Assembly (NCBI GenBank): GCA_012861695.1
Contig: JAAOOA010000060.1
Span: 15,764,472-15,828,471 of the forward strand
Length of the DNA: 64,000 bases
DNA from: Trematomus loennbergii
Lineage: Eukaryota > Chordata > Actinopteri > Perciformes > Nototheniidae
Direction: 5' to 3'
In this document: positions 13,325 to 27,028 of the stretch, piece by piece
How the letters are laid out: the number at the start of each line of letters is the position of its first letter
How positions within the stretch are numbered: position 1 is the first letter of the stretch
The notes under the pieces: model-generated
Seen by the model: the letters and a program-made list of their open reading frames with translations, nothing else
Database searches by the model: none
Told to the model about the DNA's origin: nothing
Program-made: the position numbers and the translations under genes

Positions 13325-14190
13325 GGTTGTATATTAACTGGTGAAGTATATTTGCTTTGATGAAGGTTTCATTGGGAATGCTTTTGAAACCTGTTTTCAA
13401 AGGGCTATTAATTGATCCAGGGCAAAGTAATGGCCACTTTTATGGATAAAATGATCTGTTAAACTGACTTTTATTGTAGCTGATTAAAAATAGTTTTAAA
13501 GTATTTAAGGGCATTCAATATATTCTTACAGAGGAATCATCATTGCTGATAAACATTTCATGAGCTATGACTTGTGAAGCTAAATAGTTAAGCAAGCAGT
13601 AAAAGGGACTTTTTTTTTTTCTTTTACCAGAAGTCAGGTTTCAGTTTACTTCATAAAACCTTTCCACTTGTAAGTAAAAAAGGAATGGCCTATGCTCACT
13701 CATAGCTAATTGGGTAAAAACAGAGGTAGATTTATTTTATAATAAATGTTAACATTACCAAGTACTCGGTTAATGTTTGATTTTACCACTGTGTCAAAAC
13801 TGACTTTTAAAATGTGTGGAAACTTACATTTTAACGAATTAAGCACATGTTCTCAATGGCCTAAAAGTGTGTTGTCATGCACATATAATTAAAGATTTTG
13901 TTACATCAAATTTCAATACAGAGGCGAACAATGTATTTTGTGGTGGTCAAAGCATTTCAAAATGACTTTTCTAAATGCCACATTGACACACTGACAAGTG
14001 AAACCAGAACCATCTGCATGGGTGAATCCCAATCCAAGCAAGACCATTTATCTTTAGTACTTTAGTTGGAACTGACCACTTGACATTGAAACTTCCATTT
14101 TGTTGGAGTTGATGAAATTGACATATGAAAATCTGGGGAAATCCATAGCAAGTATATGCAGGGTAGCGGTTTGGATTGGCCCCGCCATCT
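13325..14190. other. Spacer between the importin gene and the ADP-ribosyltransferase pseudogene
   Basis: AT-rich DNA with no gene, RNA or transposon end that I can recognise. Confidence 0.5.
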
Positions 14191-14260
14191 GATATAAAAC
14201 AAGCTGACTGGCACTATACAGACCTAACACCTCACTCACTGTCACACCTGCAGCACCTGG
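14175..14260 (+). promoter_or_regulatory. Probable promoter and first non-coding exon of the ART pseudogene
   Basis: An inverted CCAAT box (ATTGGC, 14175-14180) and TATAAAA (14193-14199) precede a short segment that ends in CTGGTAAGA, a good donor site near 14260. An acceptor at 14420-14421 (ACTTTTCAG) opens the next exon, which holds the start codon. Transcription is inferred. Confidence 0.45.
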
Positions 14261-14433
14261 TAAGATCTAATTGAAGGTTTTTTCAGATTTAGTACATTTT
14301 TGATTTAATGACCAAATGATTGTTATAATTTTGGAATTTGAGTATGAAGGTGAAGTTAATCTCTGGTGCTTGTGGATTTTATATCTGACAAACTAATGTC
14401 TGGTTTCTGTTTACTTTTCAGGTATCTTGAATC

Positions 14434-16238
14434 ATGTTGATGGATTGTCGGTTGAAGTCGTTCTTCCTCTGCTGCCTCTATCAGCATAAGCCTGCTAAAT
14501 GCAAAGACGGTAAGAAAACAGATAAAAGAACATGCCACAGATATTCACTGACTTTGTTACATAAAAAGGTTTTGTATCATGATTAGCAAAGTTTTGCTAC
14601 GCATTTAAAATGAGTGTTCCCTATGCGTTGCTGATCTGAAAAAGAAAATATATATAGTTGGTGTATGTAGCTTTGCTAAAAAAGTTAAACTTAATGTGGG
14701 TCATATTTTAGAAATACAAGGATCATCAGTCACCTCCAAATATTGGAGATAACAAATTGAAGAAATTACGTAACGCTATAGATTTAGTTTTAAATGGGTT
14801 CTCCAGTAAATATGACTTACATAAAGTCAGATAAAGTTGCATTATTGGAAATGTAGAAACTTGTCAGGATATCAAGGCCTCACCTGCAGTCTTTAAGGAG
14901 TTTGGGGCAATACATATTGCTGCTATAAGTATTCTACTTAATCCTTCGTTTCACGATTTTACTGCATCAGATACATACAACATGTAAAATAGTCCACTTA
15001 ATGTTAGCATTTCACAGCCTTAAAACAATGTGAATTTAGTTTAGATTTAATTCCCCTGCTTTTATTAAAACCATTTAAAACAATGTGGCCAGGTTTGTTG
15101 AACAAAATGCATTATCTCGATGTAACGATATGTTCTGATTTCTCTTTAGTTGCCTGAACAGGATACCATAGAGACGCTTTTGAAAAGCTCTGATGTCCAA
15201 AAGGAGAGTGTTGCGACATCATCCTCACAGGAGGCTACAACGGACTCATCTTCAGAGTCTGAAGCTCCTGTAAATGTTCAGAATACCTCCAATCAGGCTG
15301 CCATGCAGAAGACCACACATGCCTCACTACATGTTGCCTCTGGTCTGTCCGGGCTCATCAGAATCCCCCTCAGCTTGTCTGTGGACGACATGTATTACGG
15401 CTGCTCCCACAAGATTACATGTCATTTGTTAGACGCTTTTATCCAAAGCGACTTACATACTCAGTACTGTGGGCAATCCCCACAGGAGCAATTTGGGGTG
15501 AAGTGTCTTGCCCAGGGACACAACGACATGCTGACTGCAGTGGGACTCGAACTTGCTACCCCCTGATTCGAAGTCCAGCACACTACCCACAGCCGCCCTC
15601 AAGATGCTGATCAAAGTAAAACATCACTACTTCCCTCGGAGCACAGGGGAAGGTCTGCACTCCATGTACACAAACCTTTGTGCTGTCAAAGCCATGAGGA
15701 ATAAAGACAACTATGATCCGCTGTCTTTTAATCACTGCCGGGCTCTGTGTGCCTACACGGGTGGGTCGTATGGAGAGTTGAACAGAGCAGTCCGCAGGGG
15801 GAAGGCTTCCTACGGGACATCGTTTGAATTCCACGCCCTCCACTTCCTGCTGTCTGATGCCATCCGGCTCCTAAAACTCAACCAAAGAAGCTGCTTCACC
15901 ACCTACAGGAGGAGCAAACTGCTCTTCAGTGGAGAACCTGGACAAACTATGCGCTTAAGGTTAATTCGCCTCCAGCTCTCAAAGCAAGGACCTATGACAG
16001 TTTGGACAGAGGACCTGCTTTGAGATACGCACATGTTTCGGTGCCTACCTCAAGTCCTATTCAGAGTTTGATTCAAACGAGGATGAAGTATTGATTCCTC
16101 TGTATGAAATGTTCAATTATTGTATCTGTGGACACTTCAGGACAGAACCATTTACACTGTGATGTTGTCTACAAGCTGGAGACGGCCGGACTTTACAGCA
16201 GTCTCAACTGCCAGGCTGTGGAGCCTTTTAGAAGTTAA
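14434..16238 (+). pseudogene. Ecto-ADP-ribosyltransferase (ART family) pseudogene
   Basis: Members of this family transfer ADP-ribose from NAD+ to arginines of secreted or surface proteins. Exon 1 (14434-14509) starts MLMDCRLKSFFLCC, a signal-peptide-like run. Exon 2 (from 15150) carries SVDDMYYGC, CRALCAYTGGSYGELNRAVR, FHALHFLLSDAIRLL and the catalytic-arginine region FTTYRRSKLLF. Further on, in another frame, are the serine region and the E-D-E catalytic pair (16079-16087). Breaks: the exon 1-exon 2 join reads into TGA; a 190-bp SINE-like insertion at 15416-15605; a frameshift near 15955; TGA at 15994-15996; one extra T near 16118. The family's C-terminal stretch ends at the TAA at 16236-16238. 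Conserved cysteines and the ART motif order make the assignment firm. Which fish ART paralogue it came from is unknown. Confidence 0.85.
15410..15605 (+). repeat. SINE-like insertion in the ART exon, with 6-bp target duplication
   Basis: The block contains GACGCTTTTATCCAAAGCGA, GGAGCAATTTGGGGTGAAGT, CTTGCCCAGGGACACAACGA and GCTGACTGCAGTGGG, a repeat very common in fish. CAAGAT occurs directly before (15410-15415) and at its end (15600-15605). Removing the block restores the conserved ART reading frame. Related copies lie at 29545-29685, 34140-34305 and 42790-42957. Confidence 0.8.
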
Positions 16239-16477
16239 CATTTTTAACACTTTATTGTTTAATAATGAAGTTTAACTACTGTCACCAGATCAGCAGCCAC
16301 ATTTCTATTTTGCTTCACAATCTTGAGTTTAAAACAATGCCTTTCCTTTTTTGTATTTATTATATATTTTTATTATAAATATATATTTGTGCTGAAGACT
16401 TTTCCTTAAAAAAAAAAAAGCCTACAGTCCTACATTTTACTGTTTTTATTGTCTTTTGTTTGTATTCGACATTGTGG

Positions 16478-16540
16478 GAGAAGCCAGTGTACTCAGTGAG
16501 AAGCCAGTGTTCTCAGTGAGAGGCCAGTGTTTTCAGTGCG
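16478..16540. repeat. Short tandem repeat, about 22 bp x 3
   Basis: Three adjacent copies of GAAGCCAGTGTTCTCAGTGA-like units, differing at a few positions. It lies downstream of the ART pseudogene and has no coding role. Confidence 0.75.
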
Positions 16541-16568
16541 ATCTTACAAACAGGGACATGGTGTCATG

Positions 16569-18818
16569 TTAAAGTGGACCTATTATGCTATATTGGAAAA
16601 ATATATTGTAGGGCCATACCTATAGAAAACATGTCTGTGAAGTTTTTTGCTTAAAATACCAAACAGATCACCCATTGTAGCCATGCGTCATACTGCTCAT
16701 ACCCCTCTTTTGCAGCCCTGTTAGAGAAATGCGGATTTTGGGTCCTTAGCTTGAAAAAAAAAAGAGAGGCGGAGCTAATGCCTGATCAGAATTCTACTGG
16801 AGATAAAGTTAAATTCTGCTGTGATAAAACGCCATCCTGTTTAAACCACGTCAAGGATTATTTCTGAAACAGTATAGAGCTCAAATGCTTTTTCTCTTGC
16901 GGGTTTATCACAAGGTGAGTTCCTTTTTTTATTTCCTGCTTTTTAAACACATGTGCTCTACAGTACAGGTTAGCTCTGAGTGTTAGCGAGGCTTGCTAAT
17001 GTAAACAAAGACGAGATTACGTCCAAAACACTTCAGGCATTGTTTCTGATAGCAATTTTCTGTGGGTCCGCTGCCAATTTGACGTCAGATTGGCAGGTTA
17101 AGGACCAATCCGCGGACTTCCTCACACACACAATCTTTTCTCAGCTGCAGCTCCGCCGATTTCTCCTCCCTGAGACAGCGGGACGCGGCGAGTCGGTGTG
17201 TGAGCACACACACAAACTCCCAGCCAGGCTGGGTTTCGCTGTGTCTCGCTGTCTCGCAGGCGGCCACTGGGCTCATAGGGAGTGGGGGGCAGGAGCTCCA
17301 ACAAGCCGTTTAGGACAGAGTGAATACACATACTCAGGGCCGTATCCAGGATTTCCTAAATACTGAGGTCCAAACATGCTAGGGGGGTTCCGGGGTATAG
17401 ATTTTTGGGATTTTCATGATCTAGTTAGGTGCTTTTTAAGTCCTGTGGGGGGTCACAAATTGGATAATATATTGATTTCAAACCATGTCAGTGGGCTGCA
17501 GCATCAATTATTTTTGAAAGTGTAATGCATAAGAATCAGTTGATTGTTACATATTAATGATCTGGACATGCAGAAGAGGCTAAAATGATCACACAACATT
17601 GTCAACATTCATTTTCCATGTCTTTCCATAACCTGCACCCTCTCTTCCATCTTCTTTAGTCTCTCTGTCTTCTTCCTGTTCATTACTCTCTCTGTCCTCT
17701 ACTCTTTCTCTTTGTTCAATCTCTCCCTCGTTGTTCACTTTTTGCTCCTCACTTGTCGCTCCTGCCAGTGAATTAAAAGCAATTCAGCAATTTAGTTCAT
17801 TTCACTTGTTTGCATTTTTTTTTTTATTTAAATCTGTTTTGTTTGATTCTCAAAAGAGAACAAAAATGTAAGCAAATTGTGTTTTATACAATTGTATGTT
17901 ATGACATAACTGCAATAGATGTGTGTTTAAAAATGGTCTATATTGTAAATGAAGACTATTGTTATAGATAGATAGGTAAATAGATAAATAGATAGGGTTA
18001 TTAAGCCTACATTCTTTTGTGTGACTGTACCTGCAGTTCCTCCCTGACTTCCATCACTTTCTCTCTCTCTCTGCCTGTCCTGTCTCTTCCTTACCAAAGC
18101 TGAGCTTCGATTGACGTAGTCTTTTCATTATATCTGAGTCAGTGTAAAAATAAAACAATACAATGTTATATCTTCAATGTTTTACTCAAATTGAAATGAA
18201 AGAAAAGCATTACAACGTTTATTAAAAGGTAATCCTTCTGACATTGGATGAATGTAATTAACTTTAGCTCTCTAGCTAGTTTATTCACGCAATTTAAACC
18301 AAAGTTTAGCCTATAGCTGCAATATAAGTTAGTGTGCATGTTGTCGGACATCCACTGACTAAAGTAGAGCGTTCACACAGGATCTGCTGGTCATATGATG
18401 TCCTGTGAGGAACAGAAACACAAGCAGCCCACTGGACTCAGATCTCTAGATACCTCATCACTCCTCCGATACAAGTCCGGGCTGCGGTGGTTTGTTGATT
18501 ATGTCGTCTTCTTCTGTTTGCTTTAACCGAGGCTACGTAGTTATGCAGCGCCCCCATAGTCAGTAAATGGAAGTACTACAAAGAACCTCGTTTAGTGCAA
18601 TTATTTCACAAGTTTTGTTATATACACAGCTCGGAAAAAAATACCGAGGTCCGGACCTCGGTGACCTCAATGGTGGATACGGCCCTGCACATACTATACA
18701 GAGATGCTGTATGAGAAACCAATGCAATTTTGGAAAATTGCACAATATAAATCTATTTGAGTAGACCTCAACAATGGAATTATGATCAGTAGAAATGGCC
18801 ATGACATGGGACCTTTAA
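16569..18818. mobile_element. TTAA-flanked MITE carrying a nested hAT-type element
   Basis: The left end is TTAAAGTGGACCTATTATGC (from 16569); the right end is GACATGGGACCTTTAA (to 18818), with TTAA at both borders. The left 150 bp closely resemble the separate element at 24029-24526 (same wording at ATACCAAACAGATCA). Without the nested insertion it would be about 0.9 kb. It has no coding capacity. Confidence 0.7.
17327..18695. mobile_element. Non-autonomous hAT-type element (1353 bp) nested in the TTAA MITE
   Basis: The inverted ends are CAGGGCCGTATCCA (17335) and TGGATACGGCCCTG (ending 18687). CACATACT is repeated directly at 17327-17334 and 18688-18695, the 8-bp duplication of hAT insertions. 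The interior is AT-rich and non-coding. Confidence 0.85.
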
Positions 18819-19410
18819 CAAAAATGTAAACATGTTTTAAACATATGCAGTAATTGTGGTATGAATATCTGGACAATGTCAGTTATAGTGAATAGAGAGA
18901 GAACACTGATTATATTTAAAAAATATATAAAACATGACCTGAGACACAGTACGGGCAGGGTGAATAAAGCCACAAAGAGGATATTGAGTGAAGCTCAATT
19001 TTGACATGATGACAGTGAACACATCACAAAAAAACAAATGTGATTGAAATCTGTAAGTCAAAAAATGAAACGAAATTCACTTTTTCTTCTCCAGTTGTAT
19101 CAAGGTCTCCAAAACTCACTATTTTACGCAAGACGGTATTTTCAAGTTCAATATTGTGTCTTTGCTGGTTGGTACATTGCCAGAGTAAATCTCCATATTC
19201 CACAAGAGAAACAGAAGTGTTGCAATAGGCTGTGAACCAGAAAGGCAATTTGCTAAAAATATACAATTGTTCAAGGCAAGGTCAGTGTTACGGCTGTATG
19301 ATACAGCCGTAACAGTCAGTAACAGCAGTAACAGCTGTTTAAAAAAGAAACCATTGCTGACACTGACCTGTTAGTGTCACACAAGACAATGACTGTGGCT
19401 CCTTGTGTGT
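18819..19410. other. Spacer 3' of xpa
   Basis: No gene is recognised. A perfect hairpin, GTTACGGCTGTAT / ATACAGCCGTAAC around a single G, lies near 19288-19314, followed by short CAGTAACAG repeats. Confidence 0.45.
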
Positions 19411-19416
19411 TTTATT
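19411..19416 (-). terminator. xpa polyadenylation signal
   Basis: AATAAA on the minus strand, about 58 nt past the xpa stop codon, with a second AT-rich match close by. Confidence 0.6.
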
Positions 19417-19473
19417 AATAATAAATAATACCCGTAACAATCAGTGTGTGTGTGTTTATGTGTGTTTGAGTGT

Positions 19474-21851
<2,378 letters not shown>

Positions 21852-22950
21852 GCTGCTCTCTCAAACAGCGATCATCATTTAGAGATGAACAAACGGCGTG
21901 TTTTGTTCATGGATGTATAATAAGAACGGGTTTTGTTACATTCAATTCAGCGTTAGTCTGTTTTTAAAGTTGCATGCTTCCGGTGGTGTCTTCTTCTTTT
22001 ACATTTGAAAGTTTTAAGAGCATTACCGCCACCTGCTGTTCAGGAATTAAAAAGACTAGAGACTTCTGAATATATGTATAGGAAATTCAAATTCCAATTT
22101 TAAAATGTTCTAATAGTTGTAGACTTTCCTGATCATTTACGCTGTGCCTGTCACTTTGATTGGAGGATTAATGGCTCATAAAAACAGTTTTTACTTTTTT
22201 AAATTAAAGGGTAGGCCTACATTTTTTTGTTCATCTTAAATATTTGTATTCAGATGCTAATGGGTGTATTCAAAACGTTTTCAGTTATAGCAGTTGTCCA
22301 CAGAGCCACAAAGAAACCTTCATTACTTCTTTAAACAGTATAGACATTTTCATTCCGTGATGCAACTCATGCACTATAATGCATACGTGCATTTTCAATG
22401 TAAGTGATTTGGGACAATATCCACAGCGTTTATTTTGTGTAATAGAGCTGACTAAAGCTAGTGCAGCTGCTATGCCTCGAATGGATTCATCATGTTCTTC
22501 TTCTTCCTTCCTGTGACACTAGAAAGCAGAGGTGAGTGAGTCCTGTATTTGTCGTCCACAGGTGTTCAGTGAATCCCTGTTGCATCACGGTGATCATGGC
22601 TGAGGGCCACGCTTGCTGCTGTAAGAGGCTTAAGGGATAGTGGATAGGAGAATTCAAAAGGACTTACATGTAAGTTAATGTTAGACCTTTTTGAGTTGGT
22701 TTTAAACGTCAGAATTTATATATAATTTAAAGCATCCTCAAAGATCTTGAGATACTGCTTTTATTATATTATTGCTTTAATACAGAAAAATACCCAATAT
22801 AATCAATGCTTGGGTCATTAACCTCTAACCCTAACCCTATTTTAAATCGAACACACTACTTTAAAAGTCAGGGCACTTTACCTTAAGCTCCCTCACCACA
22901 CCGCACAGATTTGCAATGTCATCATCAGGGCCTGCTTTACTTTGACACAA
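21852..22950. other. xpa upstream region and spacer
   Basis: The first 130 bp before the xpa start presumably hold its promoter; no TATA box is evident. The rest is AT-rich and no gene is recognised. A short TAACCCTAACCC at 22823-22840 is too short to mean a telomeric repeat. Confidence 0.4.
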
Positions 22951-24028
22951 TTAACCTCTTAAGCCCTGAGCCTGTTTTTCGGGTTTCAGGCTCGAAAATG
23001 CCACTAACACAACAAAGACTATATCTTCACTTCTAAAAGGGGTAAATTAATAATCTTTTTTCTCAAAGCAAGGTTACATCTGTGAGTTGGATGTAGAAGT
23101 GTCAGAATCAATATAGATGTTTTTATTTTAAAGTAAATTCATATGGAACATAGTAAAAACATGTAAATTCTAATCTCCGCCTAAAAAAAAACATTACTTA
23201 TAGTGAAAACCACCCTTGAATGATGGGTTAGTAGACTAAAAGCTTTAGGAATCCAAACTATAACATATAATAAGTACCCTGTATCAAGATTGATGCAAAA
23301 CAAGTGAAATTTGACCTTTTTAGAGAGGTTTAGAAAAATAACACACTATACAATAAAACCACATAGGTAGACTTTATACTTACCTCCTGAATGTAAAACT
23401 TTATACTTACCTCCTGAATGTTACAATATTTTGGCATGCCACTCCTGGTAACAATTATTTTTGATATTCAAGCACAGAGGGACCTGGCACTTCACGCAGT
23501 GCCAAGGTGTCTTCACCCTCTTTTTGCCAGCATCATGGCAGTTCCTGCAGTACTTCCTGATACGGACATCTTTCCCATAAAACATGGGCCCGCATGTGAG
23601 TGGTGGGAGGGGTGGTGGAGGTGCAGAGCCTTCAGCATATTCCAACATTAGGCGCGTTCACACCAAGTACTTTTCCCACAATAGTTCATGAGAACTTTAG
23701 TTCATGAGAGCTCTTTTAGTTCTGATGAACTAAAGCAGATCGCATTCACACCAAAATGAGTTCCTGGGGGTGGATTAGGCAAATGAGCCGCTGACGTCAC
23801 TTCTTCTTCTTCTGCTTTGGGTTTACTGGCAGGCCGCAAACAACTTCACGGCAAGTACAGTAGGTGGCGGTATGCACCTTAAAGTTGCAATCCGCCAAAA
23901 AACCGAGAGAAGAAGAAGAAAAAAAAACTTCCGCTTCCGCTGTATGCTTCTGTTTACCTTCCGACCTCAGACACGGTATGGAGTTGACGTTTTGGTGCTC
24001 GTGTTATACAGCTTCGTAACTGAGTTAT

Positions 24029-24526
24029 TTAAAGTGGACCTATCATGCTATATTTGAATAATATAGTGTAGGACCATACCTATATAAGGCATATTTATAC
24101 TTTTTTTTTTTTCAAAATACCAAACAGATCATGCATTTTAGCCATGCCTCATTTTGCTCAATTTGACATTTTTTTGATCTGTTTTAGCAAGGGTTGATTC
24201 TGTGAGCAACAGCACCATCTAGAGGCCTGGCATATGTACTACAGCGTCTCCAGCGCTTTCGAACGGCAATGCGTGGTTGTCTCCTCCTGATTGGTGGAGT
24301 TGGCCCAATAGCCGTAGTGCCACTGTCCTGACGTCAGGAAAGTGTTCAAATCTGGATCAGTTTTTATCAGATCCGTTGCAGCCCCTTTTTTATGAGATTT
24401 GGGTATGGAGGAAAATAGAGAGGGTTGTGTTTTCTGACACTTGGTGAGTTCCCTGGAACACCGGGGACACATATTCACGTATAAAAGACGTACAAAAGTG
24501 CATTTAGCATGATAGGTCCCCTTTAA
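24029..24526. mobile_element. TTAA-flanked MITE inside the Harbinger-like element
   Basis: Left end TTAAAGTGGACCTATCATGC and right end GCATGATAGGTCCCCTTTAA, with TTAA at both borders. It belongs to the same family as the element starting at 16569. It has no coding capacity. Confidence 0.8.
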
Positions 24527-24864
24527 GCCAATAACTCAGCCACAAATACAAATACAGATCGACCATTCAAATGCAATAGAAATGCTGAGTCGGAGGCGAA
24601 GGCGGTTAAGAAGCCTTAACAAAAGGATTGGACGACGCTATGGACATGTTTCGCCGTAGGACAGCTGAGGATGATGACCGTTATCACGCCCAAAGAACAG
24701 CAATGGTACGTTCAGTAAATCACATTAATACTATCTAATGTAGGATTTATGGAGTTATGTAGGGCTAATTTGTGTCTTTGTATGTGTTCCAGATATGCGA
24801 ATACTACGGAACGCGTCGTGTCCCGCGCTCTCTCTGGGTGAACAATAGAACATCGGCCTGGTGG

Positions 24865-27028
24865 AGTAGCATGAAGCTGCAGCGTCGGAGACTGCACTCT
24901 CAGGACCGCACTCTCAGGACCGCACTCACAGGACCCTAGTTTTTCGTGACACTGCCACCTAGCGAGCAGGAGACCTGAATATGAACGACAACGCAGAGAG
25001 TGTGAGTAATGTGAAGTGCTTTTAAAGTTTTATTTGTTTAACATTAATAACAATTCCGGTGTCTTGAAATGAAGTGTGATTAGCTAACATTAACTATGAT
25101 AGTCTTAAGGCAATACAAACAAACATCTGTTAGCTTATGATAGCTTCTAACAGTATTAAAGGCACTAAAAACAATTATTCGTTAGCTGTAGCTTTCGGCA
25201 AAAGCATTATTAGCAAAAGCATTAGTTTCGTTAGCATATTTGATTATTTGTTTAATGAAACTGTAGCGTGATTTTGGCAAGCCCAACTAGGTGTCCTACA
25301 TTAATTGTTGATTTAATCACTAATTACAGTAAGAGTGTGAGTAATGTGAATCATGTTGTTTGTTTAAAGTTAACAACTATTCTGGTGTATTCAATTGGAC
25401 AGCAATACAAGCAACACGTGCTAAATGTCATCTGTTAGCCTATGATGACTCGCTGCAAAAAACCAACTGTTAGCCTTTTTGTTTATTTGTTTAATGAAAC
25501 CGTATGTTATGGTTATGTTATTTAGCAGAGGCTTTTATCCAAAGTGACTCACAAAAAACATAAAATAACCATAATTAACATTAGAATATCAATACAAATA
25601 GTTACATAGTCAGTTACATTACTTATTACATTTTTAACAGGGTAATTAGTCATCTGTAACCTACTACATTTAAAAAAAGTAAACTTCCCAACTCTGATCA
25701 TTAATTATAGTCAGCTAATTAATTAAACTTCAAAGGATGACAAAAGCATGTCAATATGATCTGTCTGTCCGCTACATTAAATCAGCAGTAGCCTAAGTTC
25801 TGTCTTCAGTGTAAATGCTTCTTTAATAGTCATTGTATTACTATTTGAATTCATTGTAAATAATCTTAACTGTGCTGACTGCCTGTTTACTGTTTATCAG
25901 ACAGTCTCATAATTCTGACATGTTTTGCAATATTGCATGAGGTGTTTTAGTCAGTTATTATTATTCTCATGGAGCGTTTTGAAATACAAGGGTATGAAAG
26001 CCCTTAACAATATGTGTGTTTTAATTTCAGTAACACTTTATTTTGAGGGTCACTTGTAGATTATCTACAATCTCTCAACAAACTCAGTAGCATGTCAATA
26101 GAACATCTGTTAGTTATATTAGGTTAACCATCTACAGATCAGTAGACCATCAGTAACAAGAGCTGTAAGACTCTGGATGGCAATATCTGTTGAGATTATT
26201 AATGCATATCAATTGTGCACCAATGCCTTAGCCTTTCCCTATGCAATACTTTAGATTACATCTTGTTCTTATTGTTTCAAAGGCATGGCCAAAGGTTTGC
26301 CTTCTGGACTCTGGAGGCCAGAAGCTTGCTCGAGGGAACCCTTCAGCCAGTGTTCAGAGTGCCACGACAGAGTGCCAGAATGGATATCTCCCAGGAGAAG
26401 GTGGTCAACAGCAGACCAACAGCAGATTGAAGAATCACAGTGTGGAAATTGTGCCCAATAAATGTATTCTGCACTGAAATGCCTCTCGGTCAAATTGCAT
26501 GTTTATCTTTTGCAGCCTGGTGCATAAACACACTAACAGTTGTTTTTCAGTAATCTAGCACCTCTTCAAAGACACATTTGATTTGATTTATTTAGAACGT
26601 GTAATACAATAAAAAAATATATATAATAAATGTATGTCTACATACAATATACATTTACAATTATAAATAGATGATATCATTATTACTACAATATATATAT
26701 ATTTACGTTGTATGTCAAATTTGATAAGACAAATATAAAAGACTATCTTTTTACATCTGACATACAAAATACATTTGATATTAACAACAAATTGTTGTTG
26801 TAAAAAATAAATAAATAAAATAATAAATATAATAATAATAATAAAAACATATTTTCATGCATGTAAATGTCTACTTTTGCGATTTTCATGCATTTTTAGA
26901 TGGTTAATAACAAGCATTACAATGTCTACTTTTGCGGTCATCCAATCCGCTAGGTGGCGATGTTGCAAAACAACTAGGGTCCTGGGAGTGCGGTCCTGAG
27001 AGTGCAGCCTCCGACGCTGCAGCTTCAT
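24865..27028. mobile_element. Terminal-inverted-repeat element A, about 2.16 kb, unassigned
   Basis: Long inverted ends: ATGAAGCTGCAGCGTCGGAG from 24871 and its complement ending at 27028. Matching continues for about 90 bp through CTGCACTCTCAGGACCGCAC and CCCTAGTT to GCCACCTAGCG. The left arm has one extra 14-bp unit (CTCAGGACCGCACT). The interior has two diverged direct copies of a segment of 200-300 bp (about 25005-25260 and 25325-25500). An open stretch at 26280-26476, followed by AATAAATG, has no recognisable homology. The superfamily is not recognised. Confidence 0.65.

Noticed and set aside
15410..15610. Possible tRNA gene inside the ART exon block
   Set aside because: The block is a SINE-like repeat present in several copies in the window, and no cloverleaf could be drawn.
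22823..22840. TAACCCTAACCC resembling telomeric repeat
   Set aside because: Fewer than three units, and similar short matches occur by chance in AT-rich DNA (another at about 10516).
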